The position numbers and the translations under genes are program-made. From NCBI GenBank assembly GCA_903848275.1, contig CAINGB010000005.1, forward strand, positions 1-43,322: 43,322 bases of DNA. Reading direction: 5' to 3'. Positions 16,557 to 24,918 of this stretch are shown here, piece after piece (the first letter of the stretch is position 1; every line of letters begins with the position of its first letter). The stretch is from Candidatus Uhrbacteria bacterium. GTDB taxonomy: Bacteria; Patescibacteriota; Patescibacteriia; UBA9934. The notes below the pieces were generated by a model that made no database searches, was not told where the DNA came from, and worked only from the letters and a program-made list of their open reading frames with translations.

Positions 16557-18014
16557 TTATATCTTTGCCAGTGCCTGCTGCAACCGAGCCACTGATTCCT
16601 CTTTTCCTAGCGCCCACAGCAGCTCATACGGACTAGCGGATTTTTCAAGGCCGGACAGTGCTACACGCAGTGGCCACAACACATTACCATTCTGCAGTCC
16701 GTTACTACTAATATACTCCTTAATGGCCGCCTCGAGAAGCGCTACTTTCGCAAACGTGGCATCATCAAGCTGGCCGATGACCTCCGTCACATTTTTTAAT
16801 TGCAGGGCCGAGTCTTCTGCTGTCGCTTTCTTCCAGGTCAAAATGGCCGGATCATAAGCAACTAGACCGACATACGCCCCCAACTTATCAGCGAACTCAG
16901 TCAGCTTGCTAACTCGCTCGCGTTCAATCATCAACGCTCTCTGTAAAGTCGCTGTTGATAAATCTAGTGTCGTAAAAGGTTGCACAGCCGCGACAAGCTC
17001 ACTCTGGGTCAACCTCATCAAATACTGATGGTTCATCCAGTCCAATTTTTCAATATTCATCACCGCCCCTGCCCTGCTGACTTTAGACAGGTCAAAAAGT
17101 TCTACCAGCTCAGCCCGTTCATAAATTTCCTGGTCCGCTTTTGGATTATAACCAAGTGTACTAATAAAATTTATTAGCGCCTCTGGCAAATAACCCTTAC
17201 TCAAATAACTTTCCACCGACACATCTCCTTTGCGCTTACTGAGTTTTGTCTTATCTGGATTCAAAATAAGCGGTACATGAGCATAAATTGGCATCGGAAT
17301 ATCAAGCATGGTGCACAAAATAATCTGCTTCGGTGTCGACGAAATCCATTCCTCGCCGCGCAAAACATGACTAATTTTCATCAAATAATCGTCGACAACC
17401 ACTGCCAAATGATAAGAAGCAAAACCGTCTGACTTAATAATAACTTGATCGTCGACGTCCGCATTATTAAAGCTAATCTCGCCGCGAATAGCATCCACAA
17501 ATTTAGACTCACCCTCCGGGATCCGCATCCGAATAACAAACTTCTCGCCCGCTGCTTGGCGCGCTTTCACTTCCTCGAGGCTCAAGTTTGCGCAACGACG
17601 GTCGTACTTGGGGTTCTGCTTAGCGGCGACCTGCGCAGCCCGCATTTCAACGAGCCGTTCGCTAGTACAAAAACACACATAAGCATTGCCGTCGGCTAAC
17701 AAGCGGTCAGCATACGGACGATACAAATCAAGTCTCTTCGATTGCGTATATGGACCAACATCACCCTTCTCGCTGAGCGTGCCTTCTGCTAACAAAATCG
17801 GCCCTTCATCGTAATCAATGTTCATCTTCTTAAAAGTTTTGAGCAAACTTTCCACCGCACCTTCGACCAAACGCGCCTGATCAGTGTCCTCAATGCGTAC
17901 CACGAACTGACCGCCAGACTGACGCGCCAAAAAGTAGTCGAACATGACTGTTCGGAGCGTTCCAATGTGCATGTAACCTGTTGGTGATGGAGCGATGCGA
18001 GTTCGTGTAATCAT
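16557..18014 (-). CDS. gltX: Glutamate--tRNA ligase
   Basis: Charges tRNA-Glu. The 485-residue class I synthetase has APSPTGYMHIGTLRT (HIGH variant HIGT) at the N-terminus, VRIEDTDQARLV, the glutamate-site region, and LSKRKGD as the KMSKS loop. The C-terminal anticodon-binding helices are present, so it is complete. A non-discriminating enzyme charging tRNA-Gln too is possible, but cannot be read from this. The start is GCTAATATG, with no Shine-Dalgarno, one base after the preceding stop in the operon. Confidence 0.96.
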   Translation of the reverse strand: MITRTRIAPSPTGYMHIGTLRTVMFDYFLARQSGGQFVVRIEDTDQARLVEGAVESLLKTFKKMNIDYDEGPILLAEGTLSEKGDVGPYTQSKRLDLYRPYADRLLADGNAYVCFCTSERLVEMRAAQVAAKQNPKYDRRCANLSLEEVKARQAAGEKFVIRMRIPEGESKFVDAIRGEISFNNADVDDQVIIKSDGFASYHLAVVVDDYLMKISHVLRGEEWISSTPKQIILCTMLDIPMPIYAHVPLILNPDKTKLSKRKGDVSVESYLSKGYLPEALINFISTLGYNPKADQEIYERAELVELFDLSKVSRAGAVMNIEKLDWMNHQYLMRLTQSELVAAVQPFTTLDLSTATLQRALMIERERVSKLTEFADKLGAYVGLVAYDPAILTWKKATAEDSALQLKNVTEVIGQLDDATFAKVALLEAAIKEYISSNGLQNGNVLWPLRVALSGLEKSASPYELLWALGKEESVARLQQALAKI

Positions 18015-18015
18015 A

Positions 18016-18828
18016 TTAGCGACCAGTTAATTGAAGAAAAATTTCAGGAACAGTGCGGCGTACAGGACGCCAAAAACGTTGTTCTTTTAATGTTTGAGCG
18101 ATCACGGTGCCAGGAAAGACGACCACAGCCCGCCAAATACGCTTATACCTCTGTGGCTCTATCCACAAGCGCCACAACCATTCAAGTCCCAGCTGCTGCA
18201 GACGTTGCGGTGCCCGGGGCAAAGTATTGCCAATCATCGCACAAGCACCACCCACACCAATCATTATTTTAACGCTCGGCCAACGCTTGAGGTGCTGTTT
18301 AATACAAGCCTCTTGTTTACCTTGTCCTAGGCCAACAGCTATCACCGCTGGCTTCATCTCGTCGATCACCTCCATTGTAAACTGAGATAAATCCCCCGCC
18401 GCATTTACTGGCCCTGGGTCAAAAGTGGTTACTTCCAGGCCCAAAAATCTGTGACGCAGATTAGTTGCCGCCCGCTCACAACTATCGTGCTCGCCAAGCA
18501 AATGGAGACGCTCACCTTCGCTCCAACATAACTCAGCCAGTATAAGTAAAGCCTGCACGCCTGGCACTCGATTTCGTAGTGTCTGTTCGGTTAATGCGGC
18601 CGCAGCAAAGCGTAAACCAACACCATCTGGTAAATTAAGAGCAAAACTATTCAACAGATTTTTAAACGAGACGTCCCGCTCTGCTGCTAAAAGAAATTCC
18701 GGGTTCGGTGTACAAACCGCCTTCGCCACCTGCTCTTCATGATCACTGAGCCAACCGCTAAACAAAGCACGAGTCTGTGCTACGTCGACGTTATCAATTC
18801 TCACTCCTAGCAGGTTGACTGAGTTCAT
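18016..18828 (-). CDS. WecG/TagA/CpsF family glycosyltransferase
   Basis: GT26-family enzyme that transfers N-acetylmannosamine-type sugars to a lipid-linked acceptor in surface polymer synthesis. It has 270 residues from MNSVNLLGVRIDNV; the start at 18828 overlaps the upstream stop as ATGA, whereas an upstream Met at 18852 would sit deep in the previous gene. Family blocks: TPNPEFLLAAERD, LPDGVGLRF, VGLGQGKQE, and GVGGACAMIGNTLPRAPQ...LGLEWLWRLWIEPQRYKR. The usual catalytic-region residues look present. The sugar substrate is not determined. Confidence 0.92.
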   Translation of the reverse strand: MNSVNLLGVRIDNVDVAQTRALFSGWLSDHEEQVAKAVCTPNPEFLLAAERDVSFKNLLNSFALNLPDGVGLRFAAAALTEQTLRNRVPGVQALLILAELCWSEGERLHLLGEHDSCERAATNLRHRFLGLEVTTFDPGPVNAAGDLSQFTMEVIDEMKPAVIAVGLGQGKQEACIKQHLKRWPSVKIMIGVGGACAMIGNTLPRAPQRLQQLGLEWLWRLWIEPQRYKRIWRAVVVFPGTVIAQTLKEQRFWRPVRRTVPEIFLQLTGR

Positions 18829-19235
18829 AGGCCACGCCACAAAACAACACACACGGCGCCCAAGAAGTCATCAAACAAATCCTTCATCGTATCAGCCACA
18901 CTAGGTTGTGCTGGAATAGTCCAATGGAAGAATGGCGCCAACAGCTGATCACTAATAAACTCGTGCCATTCCCAGGCCACGCCAATCAGCATCACAAAAC
19001 CCACCACTACAAAAAAGTAGAATAGACGTTTGACCCAAGTCTGCTTTGACTTGAACGTAACTCCCTTTATCTGGTGATCAAATATGGCAAAAGCCAGCAG
19101 AGCCATCGCTACCCCACCAGCAAAATGCATGAAGATGTCATAACCAGGATACCAGGAATAAAGAGCAATCAAGCCAATTATGTGAAAAAATACCACCCAG
19201 GCCACAGCTTTTGCCGCTTGTTTATAAGTTGTCAT
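18825..19235 (-). CDS. Small membrane protein with DUF2238/VanZ-like D/H/E pattern
   Basis: A 136-residue membrane protein with about four transmembrane segments. Charged residues sit within hydrophobic surroundings: YDIFMHFAGG, GVAWEWHEF and a late DTMKDLFDDFLGA. This pattern resembles DUF2238/YjdF membrane proteins. The function is unknown; a lipid or glycan role is suggested by the glycosyltransferase it overlaps. The ATG at 19235 is preferred over a TTG 9 nt upstream, and lies only 8 nt after a -10 box, so the transcript may be leaderless. Confidence 0.7.
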   Translation of the reverse strand: MTTYKQAAKAVAWVVFFHIIGLIALYSWYPGYDIFMHFAGGVAMALLAFAIFDHQIKGVTFKSKQTWVKRLFYFFVVVGFVMLIGVAWEWHEFISDQLLAPFFHWTIPAQPSVADTMKDLFDDFLGAVCVVLWRGL

Positions 19236-19243
19236 ATTGCCCA

Positions 19244-19272
19244 ATTCTAGCAGTAAAAAAGTGAGTGAGCAA
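19244..19272 (-). promoter_or_regulatory. Promoter for the minus-strand glycosyltransferase-gltX operon
   Basis: On the minus strand TTGCTC (19272-19267), a 17-nt spacer and TAGAAT (19249-19244). Its downstream edge is 8 nt from the ATG at 19235, implying a leader of about 0-3 nt. It is back-to-back with the clpB promoter. Confidence 0.55.
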
Positions 19273-19275
19273 GGC

Positions 19276-19316
19276 TTGACTAGGCTTTGTTAGCACTCTA
19301 TACTTAGGACTGCTAA
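19276..19316 (+). promoter_or_regulatory. clpB heat-shock promoter with CIRCE operator
   Basis: TTGACT (19276-19281), exactly 17 nt, then TATACT (19299-19304) make a strong sigma-70-type promoter. It overlaps the inverted repeat TTAGCACTC-N9-GACTGCTAA (19290-19316), one base from the CIRCE consensus TTAGCACTC-N9-GAGTGCTAA. The -10 box lies in the 9-nt centre, so a bound HrcA repressor would block RNA polymerase directly. Confidence 0.85.
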
Positions 19317-19347
19317 GGATGCTCCTGTTTATTTTAGCCATTTTCCT

Positions 19348-21999
19348 ATGATGCCTAGTAATTTTACTTCAAAATCCAATCAAGCCATGCAGGCTGCGCA
19401 AATGATCGCCGCGGACAACGGCCAGCATGGTATCGAACCCATTCACCTCTTAGCTGCCCTTTTGGCGGACGACGACGGCCTAGTCATGACCCTTCTCCAA
19501 AAACTCAATTCGCCAATTTCGGCTATTCAGAACGACGTCGTCCGGATGCTCGAAACCATTCCTCGCCACGCCAGTGTAGAGCAGCCAATTCCGGGCCAAA
19601 TTTTTTTGACGCCACCTTTAGCTCACGTTCTGGAAAGCGCCATCACGCTCGCCAAACAATTCGGTGACGAATACATCTCCACCGAACATCTCCTCCTCGC
19701 TTTACTGACGGAAAAGATGACCGGCGGCTTACTCCACAACCACGGCCTAACAGCCGAAGGTATTTTGACAACGCTCAAAGAAATCCGCGGTGACGCCAAA
19801 GTTAACACCCCAGATCCAGAAAAGAAAACGCAATCAATTGAACGCTTCAGCGTCAACATGACCGAACTCGCCCGTCGCGGTAAATTAGACCCAGTTATTG
19901 GTCGCGACGAAGAAATCCGCCGGGTCATGCAAGTTCTGTCCCGCCGTACTAAAAATAATCCAGTTCTCATCGGTGAAGCTGGCGTAGGCAAGACCGCCAT
20001 CATCGAAGGCCTGGCTCAGCGCATCATTGCTGGCGACGTCCCCGAATCGCTCAAAGAAAAAGAAATCGTCAGCCTCGACTTGGGTGCGATGGTTGCCGGA
20101 ACCAAATTCCGTGGCGAGTTCGAGGAACGCCTCAAATCAGTCGTCAACGAGATCAACGCCAGCAACGGCAAAATCATTCTTTTCATCGACGAGTTGCACA
20201 TGTTGGTCGGCGCTGGCCATGGTGACGATGCCCCCATGGACGCTAGCAACCTCTTGAAGCCAGCTTTAGCTCGCGGTGAAATTCGCGTAGTTGGCGCCAC
20301 TACCACCAAGGAATACCAAAAACATATCGAGAAAGACCAAGCTCTGGAACGACGCTTCCAGCCCATCATGGTCAACGAACCAAGCATCGACGACACTATC
20401 GCCATTCTCCGCGGCATTAAAGAACGTTACGAAATCCACCACGGCGTGCGTATTTCCGACAACGCCATCGTCGCTGCTGCCGAACTCTCCACCCGCTACA
20501 TTACGGACCGTCAGTTGCCCGACAAAGCCGTCGACTTAATCGACGAGGCTGCCTCAGCGCTACGTTTGCAAATCGACTCCATGCCTGAAGAATTGGACCG
20601 TTTGAAACGCGACGAAATGCGCCTGCAGATTGAACGTCAGGCCTTGCTTAAGGAAGAAGACAGGGCGTCCAAGTCTCGTTTAAAAGAAATCGAGCGTCAA
20701 ATTGCCGACCTCAAGGAACAGTCCGGTGCCCTCGAAATCGCCTGGAATTCCGAAAAGCAACTAATTGAAGGCATTCGCGCCGCCAAGAACGACATGGACA
20801 AGCTCATCAACGAAGCCGAGTTTGAAGAACGTCGCGGCAACCTGCAACGCGTGGCGGAAATTCGCTACGGTCAAATCCCAGCCAAACGTGAGGCGCTAAA
20901 AAAGACCGAAGGCGAGCTAAAGGTTTTACAGCAACAACGCGGACTCTTAAAAGAAGTCGTCGGTGAAGAAGACATCGCTGCCGTCGTCGGCCGCTGGACC
21001 CATATTCCAGTCTCAAAAATGCTCGAGGGTGAACTAACCAAACTCGCCCGCATGGAAGACGCTCTTAAAAAGCGCGTCATCGGCCAGGCCGAAGCTATTC
21101 ACGCTGTCAGCAACGCCCTCCGTCGTTCGCGCGCTGGCATTAGCGAAGCCAACCGCCCTATTGGCAGCTTCATCTTCATGGGCCCAACCGGCGTCGGCAA
21201 AACCGAACTCGCTAAAGCCTTGGCCGAATTCATGTTCAACGACGAGAAAGCTCTCGTTCGTCTCGACATGAGCGAATACATGGAGCGCCACAGTATGAGC
21301 AAGATGGTCGGTTCCCCACCGGGCTATGTGGGCTACGATGAAGCTGGCCAGCTAACGGAGAAGATTCGCAAGCACCCTTACTCCGTTGTGCTCTTCGACG
21401 AAATTGAAAAAGCTCACCCCGACGTCTTCAACCTCCTCCTGCAGATTCTCGACGACGGCCACATTACGGACGCCAAGGGCCGCCAAGTGAATTTCAAGAA
21501 TACGGTCATCATCATGACGAGCAACATTGGTTCCGACGCCATTCTCAGCAATCAACAACGCTCGAGCCTCGGCTTCCACGACGGCACAGTCACGGCCGAC
21601 GACTCTACCAAGGGCAAGGTCCTCGAACTCCTCAAGGAACACTTCCGTCCCGAGTTCCTAAACCGCATTGACGAAACCATCGTCTTCCACGCCTTAACCC
21701 AAGAACAGATCGCCGAGGTCGTCGAACTCCAACTCGCCATCGTCGGTAAACGCCTAATCACCGAACGCGGTATTGGTCTCAAAGTCACCGAGAAAGCTAA
21801 GAAGTTGCTCGCACTCCGCGGCTACGATCCGCAGTATGGCGCCCGTCCTCTCAAGCGCGTCATTCAATCGATGATTCTTGACCCGCTGGCCATGAAAATA
21901 ATCACTGGCGACATTCGTGACAGCGCGGCTCTCACCATCGACGCTAACAAAAAGGAAGAGATTGAGATTCGAAGTAAACAGCTAGTTGGAACTAAGTAA
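19348..21999 (+). CDS. clpB: Disaggregase ClpB (Hsp100)
   Basis: AAA+ chaperone that threads proteins out of aggregates with DnaK. It has 883 residues, near the usual 860-880. In order: Clp N-domain (about 1-145), AAA1 with [11 protein letters not shown] (Walker A) and [12 protein letters not shown] (Walker B), a coiled-coil middle domain (about 415-545), AAA2 with [12 protein letters not shown] and [13 protein letters not shown], and a C-terminal D2 small domain. The middle domain is long enough for ClpB rather than ClpC, and no ClpP-binding loop was noticed. The start is TTCCTATG, with a second ATG at 19351. It is controlled by the CIRCE element upstream. Confidence 0.95.
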   Translation: MMPSNFTSKSNQAMQAAQMIAADNGQHGIEPIHLLAALLADDDGLVMTLLQKLNSPISAIQNDVVRMLETIPRHASVEQPIPGQIFLTPPLAHVLESAITLAKQFGDEYISTEHLLLALLTEKMTGGLLHNHGLTAEGILTTLKEIRGDAKVNTPDPEKKTQSIERFSVNMTELARRGKLDPVIGRDEEIRRVMQVLSRRTKNNPVLIGEAGVGKTAIIEGLAQRIIAGDVPESLKEKEIVSLDLGAMVAGTKFRGEFEERLKSVVNEINASNGKIILFIDELHMLVGAGHGDDAPMDASNLLKPALARGEIRVVGATTTKEYQKHIEKDQALERRFQPIMVNEPSIDDTIAILRGIKERYEIHHGVRISDNAIVAAAELSTRYITDRQLPDKAVDLIDEAASALRLQIDSMPEELDRLKRDEMRLQIERQALLKEEDRASKSRLKEIERQIADLKEQSGALEIAWNSEKQLIEGIRAAKNDMDKLINEAEFEERRGNLQRVAEIRYGQIPAKREALKKTEGELKVLQQQRGLLKEVVGEEDIAAVVGRWTHIPVSKMLEGELTKLARMEDALKKRVIGQAEAIHAVSNALRRSRAGISEANRPIGSFIFMGPTGVGKTELAKALAEFMFNDEKALVRLDMSEYMERHSMSKMVGSPPGYVGYDEAGQLTEKIRKHPYSVVLFDEIEKAHPDVFNLLLQILDDGHITDAKGRQVNFKNTVIIMTSNIGSDAILSNQQRSSLGFHDGTVTADDSTKGKVLELLKEHFRPEFLNRIDETIVFHALTQEQIAEVVELQLAIVGKRLITERGIGLKVTEKAKKLLALRGYDPQYGARPLKRVIQSMILDPLAMKIITGDIRDSAALTIDANKKEEIEIRSKQLVGTK

Positions 22000-22005
22000 T
22001 ACAAA

Positions 22006-22042
22006 ATTCAAGTCCCGGACTCCTGGAGTCCGGGACTTGAAT
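22006..22042. terminator. Bidirectional terminator between clpB and ppa
   Basis: An 18-bp perfect inverted repeat (22006-22023 and 22025-22042) with one central base, core AAGTCCCGGACTCC. T-rich tracts flank it on both strands, so it can end both convergent genes. Confidence 0.9.
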
Positions 22043-22059
22043 CTAATTTTTAACTATCA

Positions 22060-22566
22060 CTATTTCCTATAATTCTCCATCGCCGCTACGATAATTGCTT
22101 TAGCTGCAGCGGCATCCTGCCACTCCTCGATCTTGGTCATCTTTTTCTCCAAAATCTTGTAGCTCTCGAAGAAAAAAGAAATTTCATCTTTCAAGTGCTG
22201 CGTCACGTCGGCCAAGTCGTTGATGTGCTTAAAACGCACATCGTCCTTCGCCACTGCCAAAATCTTTTCGTCCTGGCCCTTGTCATCGCTCATGACCAGC
22301 ACGCCAACTGGACGGACGTCCACGGCCACACCTGGGAAAAGTGGGTTGCTGACCATGACCAAAACGTCTAATGGATCGCCATCACCGCCCAAAGTCTCCG
22401 GGAAGAAACCGTAATCGCAAGGGTAGAACATTGGTGAGAACAACACGCGGTCCAACTTGATAATGCCCTGTTCGTGGTCAAACTCATACTTGTTCTGACT
22501 GCCGCGTGGCACTTCAATCACGGCTTGGCAAATATCTGGGGCCTTGCTTCCAATGCTCAAATTCAT
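22060..22566 (-). CDS. ppa: Inorganic pyrophosphatase (family I)
   Basis: Hydrolyses pyrophosphate released by tRNA charging and nucleotide polymerisation. It has 168 residues, typical for family I. The active site is visible: EVPRGSQNKYEFD, PCDYGFFPET, the signature DGDPLDVLV, and KDDVRF. The C-terminal helix ends in MENYRK. It is transcribed divergently from the 22655 gene and convergently with clpB. The start is ACAACTATG without Shine-Dalgarno. Confidence 0.97.
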   Translation of the reverse strand: MNLSIGSKAPDICQAVIEVPRGSQNKYEFDHEQGIIKLDRVLFSPMFYPCDYGFFPETLGGDGDPLDVLVMVSNPLFPGVAVDVRPVGVLVMSDDKGQDEKILAVAKDDVRFKHINDLADVTQHLKDEISFFFESYKILEKKMTKIEEWQDAAAAKAIIVAAMENYRK

Positions 22567-22593
22567 AGTTGTGTAGTTAAAGTCGATGTCCGC

Positions 22594-22622
22594 ATAATAA
22601 GGTCATTTTTGCCCTCTGTCAA
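22594..22622 (-). promoter_or_regulatory. ppa promoter
   Basis: On the minus strand a consensus TTGACA (22622-22617), a 17-nt spacer and TATTAT (22599-22594), about 27 nt before the ppa ATG. Its -35 box covers the same bases as the likely -35 of the opposing promoter at 22617-22646. Confidence 0.75.
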
Positions 22623-22646
22623 AGGCTTTTCCGCCTGTGGTATAAT
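22617..22646 (+). promoter_or_regulatory. Extended -10 promoter for the 22655 gene
   Basis: TGTGGTATAAT with TATAAT at 22641-22646, eight bases before the ATG at 22655, giving a near-leaderless mRNA. The weak -35 (TGTCAA, 22617-22622, 18-nt spacer) overlaps the ppa -35 on the other strand. Confidence 0.6.
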
Positions 22647-22654
22647 AAAGCCCT

Positions 22655-24022
22655 ATGAAACGACTTATCGCTACCCTGGCCCTGGCCACTCTAGTGCTCA
22701 CACCAGTCAGTTCGGTGTTAGCTTTTGACCCTAACTATATAATCTCCGACGAAGACTTAACCAACCCCTTCGCCCTCGACCGCAACCAAATTCAAGCCTA
22801 TCTCGACCGCGGCTTCCTCGGCACCTATCGTACCGAAGACAACGCTGGCGTCATTCGCTATGCTGCTGACATCATCTTACGCACCGCCCAAAGTGCCGGT
22901 GTCAGTCCAAAATTCCTCCTCGTTCTCTTGCAAAAAGAACAAAGTCTCGTGGAGGACGACGCCCCAACCGACAACCAGCTCGACTGGGCCACTGGCTATG
23001 CCGTCTGTGATGATTGCTCCAAGAACGACGGGACCATTCAACGCTGGCGCGGCTTTGGCAAACAAGTAAACTCCGCCGCCCTCCAATTCAGCGAGGGTTA
23101 TCTGGCCGACATCGCAGCCAAAGGCAGCACGCAAGGTAAGTATGGTCCGGCTATGCCAGTCGCCATCGATAGCACCACCGTCACGCCAGAGAACGCCGCC
23201 ACCGCCGCCCTTTACGCCTACACTCCGCACATTCACGGCAACGCCAACTTCGCCTCTATTTGGGACCGCTGGTTTGGCCAAGACTATCCAACCGGCTCAC
23301 TACTCCAAGCGGCCGGTGAAGCTGGTGTCTACTTAATCCAAGACGGTTACAAGCGTCCAATCACCAGTCACAGCGCCCTTACTTCCCGCTTCAACTCAGA
23401 TCTCATCGTTCAAGTTAGCAAAACTATTCTCAGCAATTATCCAGACGGAACGCCAATCAGCTTCCCCAATTACTCATTACTAGAAGATGAAGAAAGTAAT
23501 GTTTATTTATTAGTCGACGACAGCCTGCGCAAAATTGATAGCGACGCCACTTTCAAATCAATCGGCTTCTCGAGCGACGAAATTGTCGGCATTACCGACG
23601 CCGAACGCGCTGCCTACACCATGGGCAACGACATCACAAATAAAAGTGTCGACCCGGCCGGTAAGCTGTACCAACTAAAGTCCAACAAAGCCGTCTACTA
23701 CGTTCGCGACGGCATCCGTCAGGTCATCGTCGACCCTGCCATTCTTGCCGCTCGTTTCCCTAATGAAAAACCGACACCAGTCGATTCTGTCGTCATCGAG
23801 CAATACAAAGAAGGCAAAGCCTTGCTCCTACCCGACGGCAACCTAGTCAAAGGCGTCCTCGATCCAACCGTCTACGTCATCACTGACGGCATGCGTCGCG
23901 CCATTGACTCCGAAGCCACTTTCCATAGCTTTGGTTGGTCCTGGAACCACGTCCTCACTATCAACGACGAAGCTCTCGCCCTGCACCCACTTGGCGCTGC
24001 GCTAACCTCAGCTTCGAATTAA
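22655..24022 (+). CDS. Secreted lysozyme-like protein with C-terminal repeats
   Basis: A 455-residue exported protein. The signal peptide covers about residues 1-23 (MKRLIATLALATLVLTP..VLA). The N-terminal half (about 35-215) looks like a lytic-transglycosylase or glucosaminidase-type domain: SPKFLLVLLQKEQSLVEDD places a Glu in the position of a lysozyme-type catalytic helix, followed by ALYAYTPHIHGNANF. The C-terminal half has about four repeats of the form VYLIQDGYKRPI...F..., the kind that may bind wall or surface. The substrate is inferred, not shown. No Shine-Dalgarno; it has its own promoter at 22638. Confidence 0.72.
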   Translation: MKRLIATLALATLVLTPVSSVLAFDPNYIISDEDLTNPFALDRNQIQAYLDRGFLGTYRTEDNAGVIRYAADIILRTAQSAGVSPKFLLVLLQKEQSLVEDDAPTDNQLDWATGYAVCDDCSKNDGTIQRWRGFGKQVNSAALQFSEGYLADIAAKGSTQGKYGPAMPVAIDSTTVTPENAATAALYAYTPHIHGNANFASIWDRWFGQDYPTGSLLQAAGEAGVYLIQDGYKRPITSHSALTSRFNSDLIVQVSKTILSNYPDGTPISFPNYSLLEDEESNVYLLVDDSLRKIDSDATFKSIGFSSDEIVGITDAERAAYTMGNDITNKSVDPAGKLYQLKSNKAVYYVRDGIRQVIVDPAILAARFPNEKPTPVDSVVIEQYKEGKALLLPDGNLVKGVLDPTVYVITDGMRRAIDSEATFHSFGWSWNHVLTINDEALALHPLGAALTSASN

Positions 24023-24023
24023 T

Positions 24024-24815
24024 ATGATCATCTTTGCCGCGCACGTCCCCAACTCTCCTCTCCTCTTGCCCTCCATCAGCGGTGACCGGATTGGAGCTGT
24101 CACCAAAACCTGCGCGGCCCTGGATCAACTAGCCGACGAGCTCTACGCCGCCAAGCCGGACACTATCGTCATCATCAGCGACCACCCAACGCGTTACAGC
24201 GAAGCCTTTTCCATTTCCGTCAGCGACCCCTATACCGCAGACTTAGCCAACGTCGGCGACTTGAGCTATAAGCAAACCTATCACCCAGACTTCAGCCTAA
24301 TCGACGCCCTGCAACGAGCCCTCCGTAAGTTCGACGAAGCCGTCACCTTAACCACGGATCCGCATCTCAACTTCGCGGCCGCCATCCCACTTGATTTACT
24401 CACCGAGCATCTACCGAATATTCGCGTCGTGCCAATCAGTCCTTGCGACCTCGATCCCAAGGCCCACTTTACCTTTGGTCAATCACTCAAACACACTCTC
24501 AGCGAAAGTAAAAAACGCATCGCCGTCATCTCAGCTGGCGACTTTGCTCATACTCTAACCGACTTCGCTCCCGGCGGCCTCCACACGAGCGGCGCCGAAT
24601 ATGACGACACCTTGCTGACGCTGCTCGAACAACATAATGTTGTCGGCCTCTTACAAATCGAAGAGAAGCTACGGCACGAGGCTCAGGAAGCAGCCTATTT
24701 TAAACTTTTAATCCTGCTCGGCATTCTCGACGGCATGCCTGTTTCCACCAATCTGCTGAGCTACGAGTACCCTTTCGGCGTCGGCCTAGCTGTGGTAAAT
24801 TTTATTCTAGAATAA
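24024..24815 (+). CDS. MEMO / LigB-like protein (AmmeMemoRadiSam B type)
   Basis: A 263-residue protein of the MEMO1 / class III extradiol dioxygenase superfamily. The N-terminal FAAHVPNSPLLLP, the central TIVIISDHPTRYSE, HLNFAAAIPLDLL and ISAGDFAHTLTD reproduce the usual spacing of conserved His/Asp positions, so metal binding is possible. No AmmeMemoRadiSam A or radical-SAM partner is adjacent, so its reaction is unknown. It begins right after the previous stop (TTAATATG), implying one transcript with the lysozyme-like gene. Confidence 0.78.
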   Translation: MIIFAAHVPNSPLLLPSISGDRIGAVTKTCAALDQLADELYAAKPDTIVIISDHPTRYSEAFSISVSDPYTADLANVGDLSYKQTYHPDFSLIDALQRALRKFDEAVTLTTDPHLNFAAAIPLDLLTEHLPNIRVVPISPCDLDPKAHFTFGQSLKHTLSESKKRIAVISAGDFAHTLTDFAPGGLHTSGAEYDDTLLTLLEQHNVVGLLQIEEKLRHEAQEAAYFKLLILLGILDGMPVSTNLLSYEYPFGVGLAVVNFILE

Positions 24816-24825
24816 CGAATAATCG

Positions 24826-24912
24826 CGGGGTAGTGGAGTAGCAGGGTGGCGGGGTAGCATCGGCTCTTTCGAGCTCACTACCCAGCTACGCCCCTACCCC
24901 GCCACCCAGCTA
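24826..24912. repeat. Intergenic GGGTAG-rich palindromic element
   Basis: A low-complexity segment between the MEMO-like gene and the PriA homologue. GGGTGGCGGGGTAG (24844-24857) has a perfect 14-bp inverted copy CTACCCCGCCACCC near 24894-24907. A second pair, GGGTAGTGG and TCACTACCC, lies in the same left-left-right-right order, so the arms cross rather than nest. The two left arms resemble one another, as if built from a repeated GGGTAG unit. It ends a few bases before the next ATG. Confidence 0.65.
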
Positions 24913-24918
24913 ATAACC

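Noticed and set aside
24826-24912. CRISPR-like repeat reading of the GGGTAG region
   Set aside because: No regular repeat-spacer periodicity and no cas genes in the window.
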